From Clostridia bacterium (GTDB lineage Bacteria; Bacillota; Clostridia; Oscillospirales; CAG-272), in assembly GCA_017646745.1 (NCBI GenBank), contig JAGCLY010000085.1, positions 1 to 48,945 of the forward strand: a DNA stretch of 48,945 bases, given 5' to 3'. Position 1 is the first letter of the stretch, and every line of letters starts with the position of its first letter. Under the pieces are notes generated by a model. That model searched no databases and had not been told where the DNA came from. It saw only the letters and a program-made list of their open reading frames with translations. The position numbers were made by a program, and so were the translations under genes. Positions 1 to 7,835 of the stretch are shown in pieces.

Positions 1-374
1 ATAACCGTCTGCAGAGTATCGTAGGGGGTGCCTGTTATGTAGAGCAGGGTATCACCGGGCTTGCAAAGACCGCCGAGAGTTACTGCCAGAGCGTGAGTGC
101 CCGACATAAGCTGGGGACGTACAAGAGCATCTTCTGCGCCGAATACACGGGCATAAATTCGCTCCAGCTTATCTCTTCCTGAGTCGGTAAATCCATAGCC
201 TGTCACCTCGATAAAGTCGGAGGTGGACACCATACATTCCTGAAATGCGGAAAGCACCTTTGCTGAGCAAATAAGTGCGTTTTCCTCGATTTTTGCAAAT
301 ACTTCTTTACAATCCGCCTCTGCTTTTCTCGCTAAATCAGCAGTATAGTCGCTAATTTTGTATCCGTAGTACAT
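1..374 (-). CDS. Methionine gamma-lyase family PLP enzyme (YnbB-like), N-terminal part
   Basis: Partial gene: the ATG is at 374 and the reading frame runs off the left edge, so only about 124 N-terminal residues are present. My translation contains VTGYGFTDSGRDKLE, VRPQLMSGTHAL and LLYITGTPYDTL. These are the hallmarks of the aluminium-resistance/YnbB branch of PLP-dependent Cys/Met metabolism enzymes (Met_gamma_lyase_2 family). The PLP-binding lysine would lie outside the window. Members are annotated as carbon-sulfur lyases, but few have been assayed, so the substrate is uncertain. It begins 20 bases after the nucleotidase gene and probably shares that gene's promoter. Confidence 0.85.
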   Translation of the reverse strand, partial: MYYGYKISDYTADLARKAEADCKEVFAKIEENALICSAKVLSAFQECMVSTSDFIEVTGYGFTDSGRDKLERIYARVFGAEDALVRPQLMSGTHALAVTLGGLCKPGDTLLYITGTPYDTLQTV

Positions 375-393
375 TCTATAATCTTCCTTTTTG

Positions 394-1086
394 TTAATTT
401 ATACTGTTTAAAATCGGTATCAGCTCGTCAAGAGAGGTGATACTGTAATTGGGAATCACGGAGCCGTATTGTCTGCCCCTTGGATTAAAATGACAGGTAA
501 GGATACCTGCGTTTATTCCGCCGCGAATATCGGAGGTAAGGCTGTCGCCCACGATGATAGTCTCGGATTTTTTAAATCCATCGATTCGCTTAAAGCATTC
601 GTCAAAAAATTCCTTAGAGGGCTTAGCATATCCGATTTCCTCGGAGATAAAAAATCTGTCAAAGTAGTTTCCTATACCCGAGTCCTTTATTCTTGGATAC
701 TGCACACTTGGTATACCGTTGGTCGCCATAAAAATACGGTACTTACCCGAGGCGTAAAGCTCTTCGAGTAGCTCCTTGCCGCCCGGAATAAAGTCGTGCT
801 CGCCCGCAAGATAATTTTCGTAGATTTCCTGTGCCACTATGGCATCTGTGTCTATATTAAGCTCTTTAAATAACAACTCAAACCGACCGACCAGCACCTG
901 CGCCTTTGTCATCTCGCCACGCTCAAGGGCGCGCCAGCAGTCTAGGTTAATTTGTATATATCTTTCTATGGTCTCTTCGCTGTCAGGTATGTTTAGGCGG
1001 CAAAAGGTTTTACTTATGGCAGCCCGCTCGCCCTTCCTGAAGTCGAGGATCGTGTCATCAAGGTCGAGAAAAATATTTTTTATCAT
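394..1086 (-). CDS. yjjG: YjjG family noncanonical pyrimidine nucleotidase (HAD)
   Basis: A 230-residue HAD phosphatase. Motif I is DLDDT (nucleophile D8, acid/base D10), motif II lies in FMATNG near residue 121, the motif III lysine is in GYAKPS, and motif IV is GDSLTSDIRGG. The helical cap after motif I and the motif order match the YjjG/YfnB group, which hydrolyses nucleoside monophosphates, including noncanonical pyrimidines, as a cleaning activity in the cytoplasm. The ATG follows a CGGAGG ribosome site. A good promoter lies just upstream at 1110-1138, and the PLP-enzyme gene follows 20 bases downstream. Exact substrate is inference from the family. Confidence 0.85.
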   Translation of the reverse strand: MIKNIFLDLDDTILDFRKGERAAISKTFCRLNIPDSEETIERYIQINLDCWRALERGEMTKAQVLVGRFELLFKELNIDTDAIVAQEIYENYLAGEHDFIPGGKELLEELYASGKYRIFMATNGIPSVQYPRIKDSGIGNYFDRFFISEEIGYAKPSKEFFDECFKRIDGFKKSETIIVGDSLTSDIRGGINAGILTCHFNPRGRQYGSVIPNYSITSLDELIPILNSIN

Positions 1087-1109
1087 AATTCCTCCGTTTT
1101 AACTGATTA

Positions 1110-1138
1110 ATTCTAACATATTGAATGATAAAAATCAA
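1110..1138 (-). promoter_or_regulatory. Sigma-A promoter for the yjjG operon
   Basis: On the minus strand, TTGATT (1133-1138) and TAGAAT (1110-1115) are separated by exactly 17 bases. The start codon of yjjG lies 24 bases further on. Confidence 0.75.
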
Positions 1139-1176
1139 CACTATTAAATAAATATATTAAAAACATTTAATTTTTG

Positions 1177-1205
1177 TTGACTTGTGTTTTCTCAAATGAT
1201 ATAAT
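1177..1205 (+). promoter_or_regulatory. Sigma-A promoter for the lipoprotein/ABC unit
   Basis: TTGACT (1177-1182), a 17-base spacer and TATAAT (1200-1205) give a near-consensus vegetative promoter. Transcription would start near 1212, leaving a leader of about 95 bases before the lipoprotein start codon at 1307. Confidence 0.85.
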
Positions 1206-1227
1206 TAAAGCACAGATCAATGGATCT

Positions 1228-1272
1228 ATGAAGAAGAAAATAATCAAATATATAGCAAAAGCCGATTGGTAA
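1228..1272 (+). CDS. Putative 14-residue leader peptide
   Basis: A complete 14-codon reading frame (MKKKIIKYIAKADW, then TAA) lies inside the leader of the lipoprotein/ABC transcript. Its last six codons form the left arm of the hairpin at 1255-1288, so translation would disturb that structure. This is the arrangement expected of a translated attenuator. Weak points: no good ribosome site is visible (only GGA three bases before the ATG), and the preceding bases can pair with each other (1214-1227). A chance frame is quite possible. Confidence 0.3.
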   Translation: MKKKIIKYIAKADW

Positions 1273-1288
1273 AACAGTCGGCTTTTGC
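1255..1288 (+). promoter_or_regulatory. Strong leader hairpin
   Basis: GCAAAAGCCGA (1255-1265) pairs perfectly with TCGGCTTTTGC (1278-1288). Three further inner pairs extend the stem to about 14 bp with a six-base loop. No U-run follows, so it is not an ordinary terminator. It ends 18 bases before the lipoprotein start codon. Confidence 0.7.
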
Positions 1289-1306
1289 CGAATTAAAGAA
1301 CAGGCT

Positions 1307-2491
1307 ATGAGAAACAGTAGAAGGATAATCTCTCTTTTTCTTATCATTTCCATGCTGATTACATTTGTCAGCTGTAGTGACAGGGAAAATGAGTACGAAA
1401 AGGATATACTTTTTACCGATGACGTCCGTTTGCCCGATGAGTTGTATAAGAGGGCAGAGGAGGTCTTTTTCGGCTTGCTCTTGTGCTATGAAAGACAAAA
1501 GGTGACGCAAAATCCGTTAAGTACGTCTGAGCTTCGCGCTAAGGCATCCAGAGGAGTTGAGGCAATAGCCGAGCTTCCCGTATCACCCGAGGGCTTTGGC
1601 TATATGCTCGATATTCTTGAGCAGTACGGAGAGGCGGTTGTCATCGAGCTTGTTAGCTTAAACAAGGGCTTTACCAAGTCGCGTGAGCTTTATCTCTCGC
1701 TTTCTGCAGAGCTTGGGGCGGATTACGTCGGGTCGGCAATTTACCAGCTTTTAAGTCTTCATTATCAGTTAAGATATGAGAAAAATATGGCTGAGTACGA
1801 TAAGTACGGATACAACTATCTTCTTCTTGATGCCACGACCATGCTTGAAAACAGCAGGATTCTCTCCGAGGAGATCGGTCGTGAGAGCTTTTCTCGCTTT
1901 GTTATCAATGCACTTGCCGTTGGCGAGCTTTTCTTCGGCGAGGGACTGAAGGATAATTATGACAGCTTTTCGGACAGTGAGCTTCTGCTCTTTATTAACA
2001 GCCTGCGCTTTGATTTTGAGATAACGGCGGTGGGCTACGAATTTCTTGTGTACAACGTCATCGGTTATTTTGGCCCTGTAGGAGATAAAATTGTCGCCAC
2101 TGCGCGAAAAAACGGTGACAGCCTAAGACTTGCAGAGGAAATGGATGATCTTATGCTCTTGATATGCGAGCTTCAGTCGGTCCTTGTGGCAGAGGACATG
2201 GCATATATCAGAGAGGATAATGGAAGTATGGCTTTCAGCCTTGCGTTCTCAAGACTTAGCGACTCGGGTTGGCAGAGATTCCGGAAAATATGCGAGGCTT
2301 CTCAGCATACAGACGAGTATGATGCTATTATGATAAATTATTACGGTGCAAAATATATTAACCATTCGACAGGTATAACTCCAGTCTCCTTTGAGGAGCT
2401 TGTCTCAATGGCGGGGGGAGAAGAATTTTATGAAGGCTTTTTGGGATATCTCGGTGGCATCTGCCCCGCGTTTACCTTTGGTATAAAATGA
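1307..2491 (+). CDS. Uncharacterised lipoprotein, partner of an ABC transporter
   Basis: I do not recognise this 394-residue protein. It begins with a basic n-region, a hydrophobic stretch and a lipobox-like ITFVSC, with the likely lipidated Cys near residue 23, so it should be anchored on the outer face of the membrane. The remainder looks mostly helical, is rich in Glu, Leu and Ser, and has no catalytic motif I can name. Its stop overlaps the start of the ABC ATPase gene by four bases, so the three genes are surely co-translated. By analogy with lipoprotein-MacB-like systems it may be an accessory or substrate-presenting subunit; that is inference. The ATG has only a weak ribosome site, which fits control through the leader. 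Confidence 0.75.
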   Translation: MRNSRRIISLFLIISMLITFVSCSDRENEYEKDILFTDDVRLPDELYKRAEEVFFGLLLCYERQKVTQNPLSTSELRAKASRGVEAIAELPVSPEGFGYMLDILEQYGEAVVIELVSLNKGFTKSRELYLSLSAELGADYVGSAIYQLLSLHYQLRYEKNMAEYDKYGYNYLLLDATTMLENSRILSEEIGRESFSRFVINALAVGELFFGEGLKDNYDSFSDSELLLFINSLRFDFEITAVGYEFLVYNVIGYFGPVGDKIVATARKNGDSLRLAEEMDDLMLLICELQSVLVAEDMAYIREDNGSMAFSLAFSRLSDSGWQRFRKICEASQHTDEYDAIMINYYGAKYINHSTGITPVSFEELVSMAGGEEFYEGFLGYLGGICPAFTFGIK

Positions 2492-3144
2492 TGATCAGTG
2501 TAAGAAATATTGAAAAGGGATATAATGGCGAGCTCGTTTTACGCTCGGTGTCGCTTGATATCGCCAATGGCGAGTTTGTCTCGATTATGGGTGAGAGCGG
2601 TAGCGGAAAAAGCAGTTTGCTTTCGATTATAGGCGGATTTCTGTCTCCTGACAGCGGTCAGGTGCTATGGGATGGCAGGGATATATCTACCTTCAGCGAT
2701 AAGGAGATGTCCCGACTCAGATGTACGGGTCTCGGCTTTGTTTTCCAGAGCTTTAAGCTTATTCCTACCCTCAGCGCCCGTGATAACATTCTTCTTCCTG
2801 CATCTCTCGGAGAGGGAGTAAAGGATGAAACTCTTGAGTATATGAATACTCTCGCTACACGGCTCGGTATCGACGGTATGCTTGATAAATATCCCGATCA
2901 GCTATCGGGAGGTCAGTGTCAGCGCGTTGCCATTATCCGTTCTCTTGTGTATAAGCCGTCGTTTGTTATTCTTGATGAGCCTACAGGCGCGCTTGATAGC
3001 GAGAACGAGGATAAGGTTATGGTGCTTCTTGGCGAGATAAACGAGAAGCTTGGTACCACAATAGTTCAGGTAACGCATAGCCGCCGTGTTGCCGAATGCG
3101 GCAAGCGGATAATCAGGCTTTCGGACGGTAGGATCGCATTATGA
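2488..3144 (+). CDS. ABC transporter ATP-binding protein (LolD/MacB type)
   Basis: A compact 218-residue ATPase. It has Walker A (GESGSGKSS), a Q-loop in FVFQSFKLIP, the signature LSGGQCQRVAIIRSL, Walker B (VILDEPTGALD) and the switch histidine in QVTHS. The FQSF and DEPTGALD wording is typical of ATPases that drive FtsX-fold permeases (LolD, MacB, BceA, FtsE) rather than importers. It overlaps both neighbours by four bases (ATGA junctions), so it forms one translational unit with the lipoprotein and the permease. These families do mechanical work in the periplasm or envelope, or export peptides, lipids or antimicrobials. The substrate here is unknown. Confidence 0.92.
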   Translation: MMISVRNIEKGYNGELVLRSVSLDIANGEFVSIMGESGSGKSSLLSIIGGFLSPDSGQVLWDGRDISTFSDKEMSRLRCTGLGFVFQSFKLIPTLSARDNILLPASLGEGVKDETLEYMNTLATRLGIDGMLDKYPDQLSGGQCQRVAIIRSLVYKPSFVILDEPTGALDSENEDKVMVLLGEINEKLGTTIVQVTHSRRVAECGKRIIRLSDGRIAL

Positions 3145-5444
3145 GGCTGATTTTAAAGCATCTTTTCAGGACCGTCCGGCAAAGACCGACTCAGCCTATT
3201 ATACTGACGTTGACTCTAGCCCTGTCGGTTGTAGTGTCAATGTTTGCCCTGACTACCGATTCGATGATAATGTCGGAGATCATCATTGCTACGAGAGAAG
3301 AGTACGGTGAGAGTGATTTCACGGTTTCTCTCAACGCCGATTCGAATTCGAGATTTATGTTCAGCAGTCAGGTTCGTGATATTCTCGGTGATAGGGCTGA
3401 TGCTGTCGGTGCCTTCGAGCTTGCCGCATTTGTAGGTGATGACAGTCGTGCGGTGTTTGCCGTAGCAACCGAGCTTGATAAAATTTCATCTATTTTTGAT
3501 TTCAGATTTACAGAGATAAGTCCTATTTCTCCTTCATCGGTCGGCGAGTGCGTTTTCGTCAGCTCTGACTTCGCCCGCGAAAACTCGCTCTCTCTTGGCG
3601 ACAGCGTGGAGATTGAAATAGGCAGGGTAAAGCGGAGCTACATAGTTTGTGGTATATCTGATGCTAAATTTATGGCATCCTTTGACCTGATGCTTGACGT
3701 GGTTGGAGTTATGCGCATTCTCACATCCTCCTCTCCGATCCTTGCTCCTATGGCAGATTCCTTTAAGCCCGGCGGCACAATTTACGTTGATGCTTCAAGC
3801 GGTCTTGAGAATGAATGTATAGATCTTCTCCTGTCAGATGACAGCTTTTCCGACAAAGTCATTACTCGCGTCGAGGAGCAAGTCAGCGGTAATAATACCG
3901 TTAATTTTATTAATATTCCTATGAGAGTTGCGGTGCTTTTAGCTCTGCTGCTTTCAGCCGCTATTACATACACATGCTTTTATATTCTGTCCACCGAGCG
4001 TGTGGAGGAAAATATTGTACTGTCCTACGCCGGAGCAAACGGCAGAATGTTAAGCGGCCTTCAGTACCTTGAAGCGCTTGTTTATTGGTTGATTGGTGGC
4101 GGACTTGGATTGGCATTATCTCTGCCGATTCTTGGCAGCATAGCCGATTTCTCGGGCTTCAGATATGCCGAGGCTGTGACCAGCGGAAAAAATATATTTA
4201 TAAGCGAGCTTGGTATACTTGTCTCCTCGCTTGTTGCGGTGGCTGTATTTACCCATATGCCAAAGGAACATATAGGCAAGAAAATAAACAGACTGTCCGG
4301 TGTGATCGCGGTCACACTCGGCCTGGGCTTTATTATCAGCTATATTGCCGTGTTTCTTATGCCGCCAAGCTATACCTTCGCGCCATTTGTTGTCGGCGCT
4401 TGCTTCCTATTGCTTTTGATTTTGACCATAGTGCCCGGGATTCTTAAGTGGCTCTGCCACCTGATTGACAGCAGGATAGGGAAAACGCCTCGCAGCGCAT
4501 TTAAATATGCGGTAAAGAATCTCTTTAAGGTCAGCATACTTCATAATACCGGAAGGCTTGTTGCCGCAGTAAGCATAATTGTGATTACAATGCTGTTTGT
4601 TATAGGCTCTTATTTCGGCACTATAGAATCAAGCGCAGCTATGATATCGGGCGATTATGCCGTTCTCGGTGCTAATGCCCGGTGCTACGAGCTTATTTCC
4701 TCTTCTGAAAATGTGGAGTCGCTCTACGGGATTTATTATTCCAGAGAAAAAATCGGTTATTCCTACACCTCGGTTATTTCTGCAGATACCGTGGATAGTC
4801 TTTCTCCCGACCTTGGGGTTACTGAGCTTCCTGTCGGCAACGGTGCCATAATCTCGCGTGGCCATTCTAAGATGCTCTCGCTTGACGTTGGAGATAGCCT
4901 GAGTGTTGAGATTTCTGGAAGAAAGGTGGAGCTTCGGATTGTTGAAATAGCGAAATCCCCGACACAGTTCCTGCTTGTCGATGCAGACGGACTTGGAATT
5001 GCTCCCAATATGATTGTCGTTAACGGCGCAGACGGTGTCAGCGATTCCGAACTTTTTGAGGAGCTGTCCTTCGTCACCTCCCTTGAGATGGTGGCTGTAA
5101 CACCTCTTTTTGATCTTCTGAACGAGTGGGTAGAGCCCCTTCGTGTATTTCTCCGTGCAGCTCTTTTACTGCTGGCAATATCTGTTATCTTTGCTTCGAT
5201 AGGTATTCTGGATAACCTTGGCGAAAGCTACCGTGCCCGCAAGGGGGAGTTTGAGCTTTATCGTATGGCAGGTATGAGCCCCGTGGAGATAACCAAAATG
5301 AAGATGTATGAAATACTTGCTACATTTGGTGTAGGTATTTTAATCGGCGTACTCTTGTTTGTTGTAGAGATGTTTGCCGTTCACACAGCTATTTCTCACT
5401 TTGGATACGACGTATTTGCATCAATCGGTTATTTGCTTAAATAA
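3141..5444 (+). CDS. FtsX-like permease, duplicated MacB/BceB type
   Basis: A 767-residue membrane protein with an N-terminal transmembrane segment (about residues 20-40), a large extracytoplasmic region, and a cluster of hydrophobic helices at roughly 255-280, 300-330, 355-375 and 385-440. A second half follows: a helix near 475-495, another extracytoplasmic domain, then helices near 670-695 and 730-760. This is the duplicated FtsX-domain layout of large export or signalling permeases. The end of the gene is followed by a good terminator at 5451-5477. No histidine kinase or response regulator lies next to it, unlike classical BceRS-BceAB modules. Confidence 0.88.
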   Translation: MRLILKHLFRTVRQRPTQPIILTLTLALSVVVSMFALTTDSMIMSEIIIATREEYGESDFTVSLNADSNSRFMFSSQVRDILGDRADAVGAFELAAFVGDDSRAVFAVATELDKISSIFDFRFTEISPISPSSVGECVFVSSDFARENSLSLGDSVEIEIGRVKRSYIVCGISDAKFMASFDLMLDVVGVMRILTSSSPILAPMADSFKPGGTIYVDASSGLENECIDLLLSDDSFSDKVITRVEEQVSGNNTVNFINIPMRVAVLLALLLSAAITYTCFYILSTERVEENIVLSYAGANGRMLSGLQYLEALVYWLIGGGLGLALSLPILGSIADFSGFRYAEAVTSGKNIFISELGILVSSLVAVAVFTHMPKEHIGKKINRLSGVIAVTLGLGFIISYIAVFLMPPSYTFAPFVVGACFLLLLILTIVPGILKWLCHLIDSRIGKTPRSAFKYAVKNLFKVSILHNTGRLVAAVSIIVITMLFVIGSYFGTIESSAAMISGDYAVLGANARCYELISSSENVESLYGIYYSREKIGYSYTSVISADTVDSLSPDLGVTELPVGNGAIISRGHSKMLSLDVGDSLSVEISGRKVELRIVEIAKSPTQFLLVDADGLGIAPNMIVVNGADGVSDSELFEELSFVTSLEMVAVTPLFDLLNEWVEPLRVFLRAALLLLAISVIFASIGILDNLGESYRARKGEFELYRMAGMSPVEITKMKMYEILATFGVGILIGVLLFVVEMFAVHTAISHFGYDVFASIGYLLK

Positions 5445-5450
5445 AAAACA

Positions 5451-5477
5451 AAAGGACAGAGAATTTCTCTGTCCTTT
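5451..5477. terminator. Bidirectional terminator between convergent operons
   Basis: AAAGGACAGAGA (5451-5462) pairs perfectly with TCTCTGTCCTTT (5466-5477) around a three-base loop, with U-rich flanks on both strands. It ends the lipoprotein/ABC unit (plus) and the indolepyruvate oxidoreductase operon (minus). Confidence 0.85.
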
Positions 5478-5490
5478 TATTCGTCTGATA

Positions 5491-5916
5491 TTAGTGCAGC
5501 TTGCTTTCGTCAAGCAGCTCGATGCCGTTTTCTATAAGGATTTTGTCGGTTTCTTCGGTGTTGCCGGTACGCATTACCGAGTATGCCTTGCCCTCCTCGG
5601 AGGTTATAAGAGCATACATGTAGTCGATATTAACACCGTGACCCTCCAGCAGACTTAATACCTTTGCTAGTCCACCTGGCTGATCGGGAACTGCAAACGC
5701 ATTTACAAGTCGTACGTTTGCCGCATGGCCATCCTTGTCAAGCAGCTCCTTTGCCTTATCGGGGTCGTTTGCAATTATACGCACAATTCCGTAGTTAGAG
5801 GTGTCTGCCACGCACATAGAGCGCAGGTCTATATTTGCTTTTGCCAGGGCATCAGTTATATCGTGAAGCGAGCCCTGCTTGTTTTCTACGAATACAGATA
5901 ACTGTTTGATTGCCAT
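5491..5916 (-). CDS. Tandem ACT-domain protein
   Basis: A 141-residue protein made of two ACT modules: one starts at IKQLSVFVENKQGSLHDI, the second near residue 70 at VNAFAVPDQPGGLAKVL. The Gly in the turn before the first helix of each module (QGS, PGG) is the usual amino acid contact. Stand-alone tandem ACT proteins bind amino acids and act as allosteric regulators. It is the last gene of the operon, 13 bases after the phenylacetate-CoA ligase gene, a pairing commonly seen in anaerobes. A plausible role is sensing phenylalanine or another aromatic amino acid and modulating the ligase or oxidoreductase; this is inference. Confidence 0.85.
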   Translation of the reverse strand: MAIKQLSVFVENKQGSLHDITDALAKANIDLRSMCVADTSNYGIVRIIANDPDKAKELLDKDGHAANVRLVNAFAVPDQPGGLAKVLSLLEGHGVNIDYMYALITSEEGKAYSVMRTGNTEETDKILIENGIELLDESKLH

Positions 5917-5929
5917 AGTTTAGTCCTCC

Positions 5930-7279
5930 TTAGTCGTGTAGATTACGCTCGTCGACAACTCGCTTTGCCTTGCCCTCGCTTCTTGCGATGGTCTTTGGGG
6001 GCACGAGATGAACGGCGGGACCGATACCTATCATATTACGCATAGCATTTGCCAGTGACTTTTCCATAGCCGTGATATTCTTTACCGAGTCGTCAAACTG
6101 CTCGGGCTTCAGCTCTACGTATACGTCGAAGGTATCGCTGTTGTTTACTCTGCCCAGCTTGATCTGATAGTTTTCGGAGAAGCCCTCGGCCAGCAGAACA
6201 GCCTCGATTTGCGAGGGAAATACGTTAACGCCGCGAATGATCATCATATCGTCGCTTCTGCCCATAGGCTTTGCCATACGAACGTGGGTTCGACCGCAGG
6301 AGCAGGGCTCACGGTTGAGAACGCATATATCTCGTGTTCTGTATCTCAGAACGGGGAAGGCCTCCTTGTCAAGACAGGTGAATACCAGCTCACCCTTAGC
6401 TCCCTCGGGCAGGGGCTCTCCGGTTTCGGGGTTGATGATTTCAGCCAGGAAGTGATCCTCGTTTATATGCATACCGCCCTGTGCTGAGCATTCAAAGGCA
6501 ACTCCGGGGCCACTGATTTCGGTAAGTCCGTATATATCATACGCCTTGATGCCCAGAGTCTGCTCGATATTTCTGCGCATCTCCTGTGTCCAGGGCTCTG
6601 CGCCAAAGATGCCCGCCTTCAGCGGAATCTGATCGGGGGTGTATCCCTGTTCCTTAAGGCTCTCGCCGAGATATGCGGCATAAGAGGGGGTACAGCAGAG
6701 CACTGTCGCCTGCATATCCATCATAAACTGCAGCTGACGCTCGGTGTTACCCGAGGACATAGGCAGGGTAAGGCAGCCAACCTTATGCGATCCGCCGTTA
6801 AGTCCGGGGCCTCCGGTGAACAGCCCGTAGCCGTAGCTTACCTGTACAACGTCCTCTCTGTCTGCTCCTACCGCCACCAGCGCTCTTGCACAGCACTCCT
6901 CCCACAGATCTATGTCATGCTGGGTGTAGTATGCTATAACTCTTTTGCCGGTTGTACCCGAGGTGGACTGTATTCTTACGCAATCTGCCAGCGGTACCGC
7001 CAGCATACCGTTAGGATATGATTCTCTGAGGTCGCTCTTTTCGATAAAGGGCAGCTTGTACAGATCCTCAATGCCATGAATATCCTCGGGTTTAACACCC
7101 TTTTTGTCCATCAGATCACGGTAGTAGGGAACGTTGTTGTATACGTGCGCCACCTGCTTTACCAGCTTCTCGGACTGCAGCTTTTTTATTTCCTCAACGG
7201 GCATTGTTTCTATTGCCTCGTTGAAATATTTTCTATTTCCCATAAAATTAACTTTCTTGAACGGTTTATTTTCTTCCAA
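5930..7279 (-). CDS. paaK: Phenylacetate-CoA ligase family protein
   Basis: A 449-residue adenylate-forming enzyme of the PaaK family. It activates an aryl acid (phenylacetate, indoleacetate or similar) to its CoA thioester using ATP. Seen in sequence: the P-loop IQSTSGTTGKRV near residue 105, YGLTEISGPGVAFEC near 250, RYRTRDICVLNREPCSCGRTH near 315, and the C-terminal lid beginning IIRGVNVFPSQIE. The CXCGRTH stretch is characteristic of PaaK. The gene overlaps the end of iorB by 14 bases and lies between iorB and the ACT gene. In this context it links arylacetyl-CoA to free arylacetate. Length is slightly above the usual 430 or so. Confidence 0.93.
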   Translation of the reverse strand: MEENKPFKKVNFMGNRKYFNEAIETMPVEEIKKLQSEKLVKQVAHVYNNVPYYRDLMDKKGVKPEDIHGIEDLYKLPFIEKSDLRESYPNGMLAVPLADCVRIQSTSGTTGKRVIAYYTQHDIDLWEECCARALVAVGADREDVVQVSYGYGLFTGGPGLNGGSHKVGCLTLPMSSGNTERQLQFMMDMQATVLCCTPSYAAYLGESLKEQGYTPDQIPLKAGIFGAEPWTQEMRRNIEQTLGIKAYDIYGLTEISGPGVAFECSAQGGMHINEDHFLAEIINPETGEPLPEGAKGELVFTCLDKEAFPVLRYRTRDICVLNREPCSCGRTHVRMAKPMGRSDDMMIIRGVNVFPSQIEAVLLAEGFSENYQIKLGRVNNSDTFDVYVELKPEQFDDSVKNITAMEKSLANAMRNMIGIGPAVHLVPPKTIARSEGKAKRVVDERNLHD

Positions 7280-7835
7280 GGGTGAATGCCTTGATATTCA
7301 TCTGGGTGAATTTGGGAGCAACGCTCTTTTTGATAGCATCAATCCACTTTTCCTCGGGGATAGACATATACTTTGACAGTCGTCCCATCAGAACCATGTT
7401 TACCGCCTTTACCGAGCCTGCCTCCTTTGCAAGAGCAAGGGCGTCAATAGCGTCAACGTTGGATAAGCTGTCCTGAAGTCTATCAATAATATCAACAGGA
7501 TATTCTGCCGCACCGGTGATTACGGGCATGGGATCTATCTGCTGGGTATTAACGATAAATCTGCCTCCCTGCGCAAGGTTAGGAACGTACCTTGCCGCCT
7601 CCAGACCCTCAAACGCAACTATAAAATCTGCCTCGCATCTGTCGATGATGGGTGAATAAACCCTCTCGCCGAACTTAACGTACGTAACAACGCTTCCGCC
7701 ACGCTGGCTCATGCCATGCACCTCGGATACCTTTACGTCATATCCCTGATCAAGGAGCAGATTGCCCAGCAGCTTACTTGCCAACAGCGATCCCTGACCG
7801 CCTACTCCAACGATCATAATATTGGTGGTTTTCAT
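7266..7835 (-). CDS. iorB: Indolepyruvate oxidoreductase subunit beta
   Basis: A 189-residue gamma-domain subunit of the 2-oxoacid:ferredoxin oxidoreductase superfamily. It opens with IMIVGVGGQGSLLASKLL, followed by VSEVHGMSQRGGSVVTYVKFG, both diagnostic of IorB. It partners IorA in the reversible, CoA- and ferredoxin-dependent interconversion of arylpyruvates and arylacetyl-CoA plus CO2. Its start codon overlaps the iorA stop (TAATG), implying coupled translation and equimolar subunits. It is also overlapped by the start of paaK. Confidence 0.94.
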   Translation of the reverse strand: MKTTNIMIVGVGGQGSLLASKLLGNLLLDQGYDVKVSEVHGMSQRGGSVVTYVKFGERVYSPIIDRCEADFIVAFEGLEAARYVPNLAQGGRFIVNTQQIDPMPVITGAAEYPVDIIDRLQDSLSNVDAIDALALAKEAGSVKAVNMVLMGRLSKYMSIPEEKWIDAIKKSVAPKFTQMNIKAFTLGRK

